Part shown: piece after piece, positions 16,756 to 23,712 of the stretch
How positions within the stretch are numbered: the stretch's first letter is position 1
Layout: each line of letters starts with the position of its first letter
Assembly (NCBI GenBank): GCA_934320645.1
Contig: CAKRFP010000022.1
Coordinates: 1-45,780 of the forward strand
Source of the DNA: an uncultured Bariatricus sp.
GTDB lineage: Bacteria > Bacillota > Clostridia > Lachnospirales > Lachnospiraceae
Direction of reading: 5' to 3'
DNA: 45,780 nucleotides
Translations under genes and position numbers: made by a program
The notes under the pieces: model-generated
Seen by the model: the letters and a program-made list of their open reading frames with translations, nothing else
Databases searched by the model: none
What the model was told of the DNA's origin: nothing

Positions 16756-16834
16756 AAATGCCTCAAAACATGGCGCAGTGCAAAATAGCAGTTCCTCTGC
16801 TACAATGTCTACATCATAATTTGAGGCATTTTTT
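16756..16834 (+). terminator. Terminator of the AAA-ATPase gene
   Basis: AAATGCCTCAAA (16756-16767) pairs with TTTGAGGCATTT (16820-16831) and runs into a T-tract. The long loop carries its own AGCAG/CTGCT stem. Confidence 0.75.
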
Positions 16835-16924
16835 ATGCCGCTTTTTTAACCGACGACATTCCGGAAGTTCTTCTTTCTGATCATGGAAGATGTCTATCTA
16901 AGATTTCAGAATGTTCCAGGTATT

Positions 16925-18811
16925 TTATCCCATCACTTCCCCAATCACCTTCATCATCTCATCCACCCGGAACGGCTTCGTAATAAACCCATCCATTCCG
17001 GCATCCAATGCCTGTTTCCGGTCTTCTTCAAATGCATTTGCAGTCATGGCAATGATCGGGATCTGTGCTTTCTTCGCATCTGCCATCTGGCGGATCTTCC
17101 GTGTGGCTTCGTATCCATTCATCCGCGGCATCTGCACATCCATCAGGATAAACTGATAGGTACCTGCTGCTTTATCCTGGATTTCTTTCACGCAGGCGCA
17201 TCCATCCGGAACCCAGGTTACAAGAACCTCTTTGTTTTTCAGAACTTCCATCGCAATTTCTGCATTTAACTCATTATCCTCAACCAGCAGCACATGCATT
17301 CCGGTCAGATCGAATTTGTGTTCCCTTGCTTTATCTGACGGATGCAACTGATTTTCCGTTGCAATCCGAAGTGGAAGTGTAATCTGGATCCTGGTTCCCT
17401 GACCAGATTTGCTGTAAATATTTACCTCACCGTTCATCAGATTCACCAGCCTCTTGACAATTGCAAGTCCAAGTCCCGTACCTTCCGTTTTACTTTCAGT
17501 CGAAGTCCTTTCTCTTTCAAACGCCTCAAATGCATGCTTCTGAAATTCTTCTGTCATTCCGATTCCGGTATCCTTTACCGTGAACTGATATTCACCCAGT
17601 CCAGGAGCAATCATTCGTTCCGTAGTACTAAATACGATTGTTCCTCTCTCCGGGGTAAACTTAACTGCATTGTTTAATACATTTACCAGAATCTGTTGCA
17701 GCTTTGTCGCATCACACCATACCAGACGATTTTCTATATTGCTTTCAACCCTGAAATCTATTTTCCCTTTATTGATACTGTATTCCAGCATCATTTCCAG
17801 CTTTTCTGTCATCTGTTCCAGATCCGTTACCGTCTCCACAACTTCTGCCTTGCCACTCTCAATCTTGGACAGATCCAGCACATCATTGATAATCTTCAGA
17901 AGGACATCGCCCGATGCCTGGATTTTCGTAACAGCATTTCTGACAACGACCTCATCATCCGGGTGCTTCGCGATGATATCAGCAAATCCTATGATTGCAT
18001 TCATCGGAGTACGGATATCATGGGACATATTTGCAAGGAAGGTATTCTTGACCGCACCGGCCGCTTTCGCTTTCCGGGTCAATTCCTTTTCCAGTTCTAA
18101 TGCATTGGAAAGTTTTTCTCTGTGCTCCGATTCCAGCTGATTCTGCTGGTGCTCGACCATGAACAGATAGGAGAGCAGTGCGCCGATTACCAGGCAGTAC
18201 GGCTGAAACGGACACACACCATAAAATGGGATCACGTAGGTATTTACCAGAATCCCAATCAGCGGAATTGCTGAGAACAGTGCCGATTTTATAAGATATT
18301 TGATCCCCCCGGTATTGTTCATAAATAAAATGCAGAATGTCTGTGCAAATGCATAAAAATAATAGAACAGGTTGAGTACGGCAAATACGCCAAAAAATGT
18401 ACCACGTATATAAGTCCGGTTTCTTGAAAATCCCCATACAATTCCGGTCGGAACAGAAAGCAGCACCATCGCAGTCAGAAGAAGCAGTGGAATCATTTCT
18501 ACGAATCTTCGCTTCTTCGAACTGCTGATTCCCATATAGTTCTGCATAAACAAATGCCACACATACGGCATGATCACGTAGACCAGGTAAAAGAAAAATA
18601 CAATCAGCTTAAACTGCAGGATACTTCCTGTTTTGCTTAAGAATTCCCGCATAAACAGGGCGTCCAGTAACACGTAAAGCTCTACCACACCAATAAAGAT
18701 CATCGCATATTTTTTACTCGGACTCCATGTAATATAATACCGGATCCTTAGCAGGATGATTGTCAGTATTACCATCATAAATACTGCGTTGCTCAAATAA
18801 ATACTACTCAT
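16925..18811 (-). CDS. Membrane-anchored hybrid histidine kinase/response regulator
   Basis: 628 residues. About six to seven membrane helices fill residues 5-220. A coiled linker follows, then the dimerisation/phosphoacceptor box NMSHDIRTPMNAI with H264, and a HATPase domain at about 370-485 (TGLGLAIV is its G-box). A C-terminal receiver domain from about 515 carries VLLVEDNELN and the phospho-aspartate in LMDVQMPRMNG. There is no DNA-binding output, so the receiver is an intramolecular relay or docks an unseen partner. The membrane part resembles 7TM-type sensors, with no extracellular ligand domain seen. It is transcribed divergently from the NifX-FKBP gene. Confidence 0.9.
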   Translation of the reverse strand: MSSIYLSNAVFMMVILTIILLRIRYYITWSPSKKYAMIFIGVVELYVLLDALFMREFLSKTGSILQFKLIVFFFYLVYVIMPYVWHLFMQNYMGISSSKKRRFVEMIPLLLLTAMVLLSVPTGIVWGFSRNRTYIRGTFFGVFAVLNLFYYFYAFAQTFCILFMNNTGGIKYLIKSALFSAIPLIGILVNTYVIPFYGVCPFQPYCLVIGALLSYLFMVEHQQNQLESEHREKLSNALELEKELTRKAKAAGAVKNTFLANMSHDIRTPMNAIIGFADIIAKHPDDEVVVRNAVTKIQASGDVLLKIINDVLDLSKIESGKAEVVETVTDLEQMTEKLEMMLEYSINKGKIDFRVESNIENRLVWCDATKLQQILVNVLNNAVKFTPERGTIVFSTTERMIAPGLGEYQFTVKDTGIGMTEEFQKHAFEAFERERTSTESKTEGTGLGLAIVKRLVNLMNGEVNIYSKSGQGTRIQITLPLRIATENQLHPSDKAREHKFDLTGMHVLLVEDNELNAEIAMEVLKNKEVLVTWVPDGCACVKEIQDKAAGTYQFILMDVQMPRMNGYEATRKIRQMADAKKAQIPIIAMTANAFEEDRKQALDAGMDGFITKPFRVDEMMKVIGEVMG

Positions 18812-18846
18812 TTTCTATTCCCTTTTTTCTTTCGTTTTCTAGGATT

Positions 18847-18875
18847 ATTGTATACTTTTTCTATGCGTTTCGCAA
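18847..18875 (-). promoter_or_regulatory. Promoter of the hybrid histidine kinase
   Basis: Minus strand: TTGCGA (18875-18870), 17 bp, TACAAT (18852-18847). It overlaps the divergent promoter region of the NifX-FKBP gene. Confidence 0.55.
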
Positions 18876-18881
18876 TCCATA

Positions 18882-18890
18882 TGTTATACT
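18882..18890 (+). promoter_or_regulatory. Extended -10 element of the NifX-FKBP gene
   Basis: TGTTATACT: TATACT (18885-18890) with an upstream TG; the -35 region is weak. The leader is about 27 nt with AAGGAGG before ATG 18925. Confidence 0.45.
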
Positions 18891-18924
18891 ATTGAGTAAA
18901 GGTATCTCAAGGAGGATTTTACAA

Positions 18925-19812
18925 ATGAAAATAGCAGTAACATACGAAGGCGGATCTATTTTCCAGCACTTCGGAAAGACAGAAACTTTTAAAATGTATG
19001 AGGTAGAAGACGGAAAGATCACATCCATGCAGATCGTTCATGCGAATGGTGCCGGACACAGCGCACTTGCAGGATTCCTTGCTGAACAGGGTACAAATGT
19101 TCTGATCTGTGGCGGGATCGGAGAGGGTGCACAGGCAGCACTGAAGGAAGCTGGCATTGAAGTTATATCCGGTGCAACAGGAGAAGTAGATGCAGCAGTC
19201 AATGCATATCTTGCAGGAGAACTGGAATCTGCCGGAACTAATTGTGACCATCATCACGAAGAAGGACATTCTTGCTGTGGACATCATGAAGAAGAAGCAG
19301 AAGAAGCTCCGGAAGAAGAACATTCCTGTGGCGGACACTGCAGTGGATGCAGCGGATGTGGCGGCGCTCATGTACCGGATTTTGAAGGTCCGAATGTGGG
19401 AAAGACCTGCCGTACTCATTACAGAGGAACCTTCGATGACGGTACCCAGTTTGATTCTTCCTATGACCGCGGAGAACCACTGGAATTCGTATGCGGAGCA
19501 GGACAGATGATCCACGGATACGACAAGGCGGTTGCAACAATGGAAGTAGGACAGACCATTAACATCCATCTGATGCCAGAAGAAGCTTATGGTATGCCGG
19601 ATCCACGCGCCATTTTCACGCTGGAGATCGCACAGCTTCCGGGATCTGAAGATCTGGAAGTCGGTGCACGCGCATATCTGACCAACCAGTACGGTCAGCC
19701 ATTCCCGGTAACTGTAACTGAGAAGACGGAAACCAACATCACGTTTGATGCCAACCATGAGATGGCTGGAAAAGAACTGAATTTCCAGATTGAGCTGGTA
19801 GAAGTAAAATAA
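18925..19812 (+). CDS. Fusion of a NifX/NifB-like cofactor domain and an FKBP/SlyD-type prolyl isomerase
   Basis: 295 residues from ATG 18925 (AAGGAGG 12 bp upstream; an earlier in-frame TTG at 18892 lies in the promoter). Residues 1-105 are a dinitrogenase iron-molybdenum-cofactor domain (VTYEGGSIFQHFGKTETFKMY; GGIGEGAQAALKEAGIEVI). Residues 108-150 are a metal-ligand-rich linker with DHHHEEGHSCCGHH and HSCGGHCSGCSGCGG. From about 155 to the end is an FKBP fold like SlyD, with HYRGTFDDGTQFDSSYDRGEP, MIHGYDKAV and EEAYGMPDP, including an insert-in-flap region. A cytoplasmic metal-binding chaperone/isomerase is likely; the metal is unknown. It is a single-gene unit. Confidence 0.85.
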   Translation: MKIAVTYEGGSIFQHFGKTETFKMYEVEDGKITSMQIVHANGAGHSALAGFLAEQGTNVLICGGIGEGAQAALKEAGIEVISGATGEVDAAVNAYLAGELESAGTNCDHHHEEGHSCCGHHEEEAEEAPEEEHSCGGHCSGCSGCGGAHVPDFEGPNVGKTCRTHYRGTFDDGTQFDSSYDRGEPLEFVCGAGQMIHGYDKAVATMEVGQTINIHLMPEEAYGMPDPRAIFTLEIAQLPGSEDLEVGARAYLTNQYGQPFPVTVTEKTETNITFDANHEMAGKELNFQIELVEVK

Positions 19813-19833
19813 CACATACAAACTATTTTTTTC

Positions 19834-19869
19834 AGGCGCCCCCTTTATTTCATCGTAAAGGAGGCGCTT
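19834..19869. terminator. GC-rich hairpin after the NifX-FKBP gene
   Basis: AGGCGCCCCCTTTA pairs with TAAAGGAGGCGCTT with one bulge. A T-run precedes rather than follows it on the plus strand, so termination is uncertain. Confidence 0.5.
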
Positions 19870-19916
19870 AAGTTATAAGACCAGAATGATACAAAAGAAG
19901 AAAGCGTAGTGATTTT

Positions 19917-21326
19917 TTGGAAAAGCGATGGAAATTTTTAATCTGCATTTTGGTAGTGATCCTTGTCTATGCAGGGCTGATCTGTATTCCTTACACACAG
20001 CAGGGCGGCGTCACCGAACAGACAAAACAGTCTTTTTCCCTCTCTGATTTTTACAGTGACAGTACTGGAAATGAACAGGCACGGATCCTGATGGACAATG
20101 AAGATGCTCTGGAAGCACGGATCCGGCTTATTGCAGGAGCTTCTGATAAAATCATTTTATCTACCTTTGAGTTCCGGGATGACAACAGCGGGCAAAAGAT
20201 GCTTGCCGCACTTTACGACGCTGCCAGACGCGGTGTTGACATCCAGATTCTTACCGATGGAATCCCTTATGTGAAAAGTATGCTTGGGAACAGTGACTTT
20301 CAGGCACTGGGATGTCTGGATAATGTGACGATCAAAGTTTATAATCCGGTCAATCTCCTGAAACCTGCGAAACTTATGGCGCGTCTTCACGATAAATATC
20401 TGATCGTGGATGAAAAAGCATATATTCTGGGTGGAAGAAATACTTACGACTATTTTCTCGGCGACGAGACAAATTATAAAAACTATGATTGGGATATTTA
20501 TGTAACTACAATGAACGATCAGGCACCAGAGTCTTTAAAAAGCCTGAATGATTATTTCCTATCTGTCTGGAATCTTTCCGACAGCCGGGTTGCGATGAGC
20601 AAATCCAGTGGTTTTGGCGTAAGGCGGCAGGATGTAAATGAATCGGCATCGAAACTGAAAAAACTTTATGCAAAAATTGAACAGACCGACTGGATCCACG
20701 GAGAAGAACCAGCTATGATCCCGGTAAATAAAATTACACTGCTGTCTAATCCGATTCATGCTTCTGTAAAAGAGCCGGTCCTTTTTTACCAGATGACAGA
20801 GCTGATGAAAGAAACAGAAGGGGATGTCACATTTCACACACCATATATTTTATGCAATGACTACATGCTGGACCGGCTGACACAGATCTGTGATTCGGAT
20901 AAATCCGTGTATATGATGACCAATTCAGTTGCAAATAACGGGAATCCTTTCGGTGCCACAGATTATGAACTTCGCAAACAGGATGTTCTGGATACCGGCG
21001 TTCAGGTACTCGAATACGACAAAGGGGTCTCTTATCATGGAAAATGCTTTACCATTGGAGATGACCTTCTGGCAATCGGTTCCTTTAACTGGGATATGCG
21101 AAGTGCGTATCTGGATACAGAGCTGATGCTGGTCATTGATAGTCCGAATCTGAACCGTCAGATGAAGGACTGCATGGAAGAATACCAGAAAGATGCACTG
21201 AAGGTGATTGATAAAAATTTTTATGCATTAAAAGACGGGCAGAAGCCGCGTGTGATCAGTAAAAAAAGAAAATTGCGGAAAAATCTATTGAAACCGGTTG
21301 ATGGAATTTTCCGGTTTCTGTTTTAA
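19917..21326 (+). CDS. Membrane-anchored phospholipase-D family protein (cardiolipin-synthase-like)
   Basis: 469 residues. A single N-terminal membrane anchor (residues 7-25) is followed by two PLD domains with complete HKD motifs: LHDKYLIVDEKAYILGGRN near 157-175 and YHGKCFTIGDDLLAIGSFN near 378-396. This arrangement suits transphosphatidylation or phosphodiester hydrolysis at the membrane surface. The C-terminus is strongly basic (SKKRKLRKNLLK). The start is uncertain: TTG 19917 gives the anchor directly, and no ATG lies before the conserved part. It is followed 21 bp later by a response-regulator gene, so the four following genes may share its transcript. Confidence 0.8.
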   Translation: MEKRWKFLICILVVILVYAGLICIPYTQQGGVTEQTKQSFSLSDFYSDSTGNEQARILMDNEDALEARIRLIAGASDKIILSTFEFRDDNSGQKMLAALYDAARRGVDIQILTDGIPYVKSMLGNSDFQALGCLDNVTIKVYNPVNLLKPAKLMARLHDKYLIVDEKAYILGGRNTYDYFLGDETNYKNYDWDIYVTTMNDQAPESLKSLNDYFLSVWNLSDSRVAMSKSSGFGVRRQDVNESASKLKKLYAKIEQTDWIHGEEPAMIPVNKITLLSNPIHASVKEPVLFYQMTELMKETEGDVTFHTPYILCNDYMLDRLTQICDSDKSVYMMTNSVANNGNPFGATDYELRKQDVLDTGVQVLEYDKGVSYHGKCFTIGDDLLAIGSFNWDMRSAYLDTELMLVIDSPNLNRQMKDCMEEYQKDALKVIDKNFYALKDGQKPRVISKKRKLRKNLLKPVDGIFRFLF

Positions 21327-21347
21327 AAATTGTGAGGAAATGAAACG

Positions 21348-22028
21348 ATGAAAATAGGAATTATTGAAGATGATGTGCTTCTGAACCAGTCTTTAAAAAT
21401 CCGTTTACAGAAGGAAGGCTATCAGGTTCTTTGCATGCATACCCAAAAAGAAGCAGAAGAACAACTTGCCGGGACGGAAGATCTCCTGATCATTGATATC
21501 GGTCTGCCAGACGGAAATGGACTGGAATTATACTACAAGCTGTCCGAAGGCAAAAAAATCCCCGCCCTCTTTTTAACGGCAAGGGACGAAGAACAGGATA
21601 TGTTAAATGCATTTGATTCCGGTGCTGAGGATTATGTTGTCAAACCATTTTCCATGGATGTCTTATTGAAGCGTATTGCCGTCATCCTGAAAAGAAACAA
21701 CAACAGTCTTTCAGAAGCGCGTTTCTTACAGTGCGGAGATCTTACCTTATATCCGGACAAAAAACAAGTCCTTTTAAACGGAAACGAACTGGTTCTGACT
21801 GCCCGAGAATATCATCTTCTGGAATATTTTATGACAAATAAAGGGCAGGTACTGACCAGGGAAAATATCCTGGAACACATCTGGGGCATAGATGGACAGT
21901 ATGTGGTGGATAACAATGTCAGTGTACTGATTAACCGTCTGCGTAAAAAACTGGAAACTGCGGATAATGAAACCGAATATATCCGGAATGTGTTTGGACT
22001 GGGCTATCGGATGGAGGGGGAAAATTGA
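21348..22028 (+). CDS. OmpR-family response regulator
   Basis: 226 residues. The receiver domain is residues 1-115 with acidic pocket EDD (8-10), phospho-acceptor in LLIIDIGLPDGNG (about 52), LTAR and the conserved lysine in VVKPFS. A winged-helix DNA-binding domain follows (LTAREYHLLEYF; VSVLINRLRKKLE; RNVFGLGYRME). It overlaps the downstream kinase gene by 4 bp (TTGA). The direct repeats upstream of the ABC genes are its likely binding site. Confidence 0.92.
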   Translation: MKIGIIEDDVLLNQSLKIRLQKEGYQVLCMHTQKEAEEQLAGTEDLLIIDIGLPDGNGLELYYKLSEGKKIPALFLTARDEEQDMLNAFDSGAEDYVVKPFSMDVLLKRIAVILKRNNNSLSEARFLQCGDLTLYPDKKQVLLNGNELVLTAREYHLLEYFMTNKGQVLTRENILEHIWGIDGQYVVDNNVSVLINRLRKKLETADNETEYIRNVFGLGYRMEGEN

Positions 22029-22933
22029 TTGGATTCTATCTAATTACGGGGATTGTACTCGGTAATGTCTGCATGTATCTGATTCAGAAAAAAGCCCGGC
22101 AAAGCGAGCTGGAAAGGCTGTCCGAATCTCTTCAAAAACTGTTAGATGGAAAAGAACTGGACTCCAAAACAAATGCAGAAGAAACGCTGATTTCCAAAAT
22201 AAATCACCAGCTTCTGCGAATCCAGTCCCTTTTTACCGGACAGCGAAACCGGGCACAGCAGGAACGAAAAGAATTACAGGAACTCATTTCAGAGATTGCA
22301 CATCAGATGCGTACGCCTTTGACAAATCTGAAAAATTATCTGGATATTCTGGAAGAGGAACTGGATGCTGACAACTCCATAAAACTCTATTTGAATGCGC
22401 TCCGAAGCAGTGAAGAAAAGCTTTCTTTTCTAACCGAGCATTTTATCCGCATCTCCCGGCTGGAACACGGAATTATCCAGATTCGAAAAGAAAAACTGGA
22501 TTATTTGCAGACTCTGCGGAATGCTTTGGGACAGGTTCTGAATCAGGCAGAACAAAAGCGGATTGATTTTCATTTTGATCTTCCAAAAGAAGCCACTGCT
22601 CCGCATGATGCCGGATGGCTTTGGGAAGCTGTCTATAATCTTCTGGATAATGCGGTCAAATACAACACCTCTGGCGGAACCATCGAAGTTTCTCTAAAAG
22701 AAGAGGATCTCTTTCTCACGCTTCGGATCCGGGATTACGGCATTGGAATTGAGCCTGATGAGGAAAATCGGATCTTCCAGAGATTTTACAGAGGCCACCG
22801 TGTTACAACCCAGGAAGGTTTTGGAATCGGTTTGTATCTGGCAAGAGAAATCGTTTCACAACACGGAGGCATTCTTACCGTAAAAAGAAAAGAGCCTGGA
22901 GTTGAAATGCGTCTTTCCATTCCAAGAACATAA
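22025..22933 (+). CDS. Sensor histidine kinase
   Basis: 302 residues from TTG 22025, preceded by GGAGGGGG. One membrane helix at the N-terminus (residues 1-18) leads directly into a coiled segment, the phosphoacceptor box EIAHQMRTPLTNLKNYLD (about 90-107) and a HATPase domain (NLLDNAVKY, GIGIEPDEE, GFGIGLYLAREI). There is no extracellular domain, as in intramembrane-sensing kinases that rely on a partner ABC transporter to detect antimicrobial peptides. The transporter genes follow immediately. Confidence 0.9.
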   Translation: MIGFYLITGIVLGNVCMYLIQKKARQSELERLSESLQKLLDGKELDSKTNAEETLISKINHQLLRIQSLFTGQRNRAQQERKELQELISEIAHQMRTPLTNLKNYLDILEEELDADNSIKLYLNALRSSEEKLSFLTEHFIRISRLEHGIIQIRKEKLDYLQTLRNALGQVLNQAEQKRIDFHFDLPKEATAPHDAGWLWEAVYNLLDNAVKYNTSGGTIEVSLKEEDLFLTLRIRDYGIGIEPDEENRIFQRFYRGHRVTTQEGFGIGLYLAREIVSQHGGILTVKRKEPGVEMRLSIPRT

Positions 22934-22944
22934 ATTTTCCAGAC

Positions 22945-22977
22945 TGTTAGAAGATTGTTAGATTTGTCCTTTATAGT
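22945..22977 (+). promoter_or_regulatory. Response-regulator-type promoter of the ABC transporter operon
   Basis: Direct repeats TGTTAGA at 22945-22951 and 22956-22962, spaced 11 bp (one helical turn), occupy the -35 position of a TATAGT -10 box (22972-22977). This layout is typical of OmpR-type activation and would let the adjacent regulator control the transporter. Confidence 0.6.
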
Positions 22978-23012
22978 GGACAGCATAAAAACTTTAAAGG
23001 AGCGATTTAACG

Positions 23013-23711
23013 ATGAAAATTGTAAAAGCAATCGGACTCAAAAAATATTTTGCTACCCAGGATTATGTCGTAAAAGTCCTGGATGATGTGACACTTGAAG
23101 TAGAAGAGGGCGAATTTCTCGCGATTGTCGGAACTTCCGGCAGTGGAAAGACAACACTCCTTAACATGCTTGGCGGTCTCGACACGCCGGATGAAGGCCG
23201 CGTCTGGATCAATGAAAGCAGCCTGCGGGATATGGAGCCAGAAGAGCGGACCATTTTCCGCAGGAGAAACATTGGCTTTATTTTTCAGCAATACAATCTG
23301 ATCCCGATGATCGATGTCTACGAAAATATTGTCCTCCCGCTAAGACTGGACGGTACAAAGATTGATGAGTCATTTCTGGAAGAACTGGTTACGATCTTAA
23401 ACCTAAAAGAGAAATTATTTCAGATGCCGGAAACGCTTTCGGGCGGGCAGCAGCAGAGAGTCGCCATTGCCCGCGCACTCCTGACCAAACCGGCGATCGT
23501 CCTCGGAGATGAGCCAACGGGGAATCTGGATTCAGTCAACAGTATGGAAGTGGTCGGTCTTTTAAAGAATTGTGCTGAAAAATTCCACCAGACCGTCATC
23601 CTTGTTACCCATCAGGAAGAGGTCGCCCAGATGGCAGACCGGATTATCCGGATTGAGGACGGAAAAATCATGAATTTAAAAAATGCCGGCAAGAAAACGG
23701 AGGTGGAATAA
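23013..23711 (+). CDS. ABC transporter ATP-binding protein (BceA/LolD-like)
   Basis: 232 residues. Walker A GTSGSGKTT at about 39-47, Q-loop FQQYNLIP, signature LSGGQQQRVAIARAL, Walker B VLGDEPTGNLD and switch histidine LVTHQEEV are all present. It matches the MacB/LolD/BceA class that powers FtsX-type permeases. AAAGGAG precedes the ATG, and the permease start codon lies 2 bp after this stop. Confidence 0.93.
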   Translation: MKIVKAIGLKKYFATQDYVVKVLDDVTLEVEEGEFLAIVGTSGSGKTTLLNMLGGLDTPDEGRVWINESSLRDMEPEERTIFRRRNIGFIFQQYNLIPMIDVYENIVLPLRLDGTKIDESFLEELVTILNLKEKLFQMPETLSGGQQQRVAIARALLTKPAIVLGDEPTGNLDSVNSMEVVGLLKNCAEKFHQTVILVTHQEEVAQMADRIIRIEDGKIMNLKNAGKKTEVE

Positions 23712-23712
23712 A

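Noticed and set aside
18919..19821. Minus-strand 300-codon frame opposite the NifX-FKBP gene
   Set aside because: It is an exact shadow of a well-supported gene, full of Cys/Ser/Phe runs, with no start signal.
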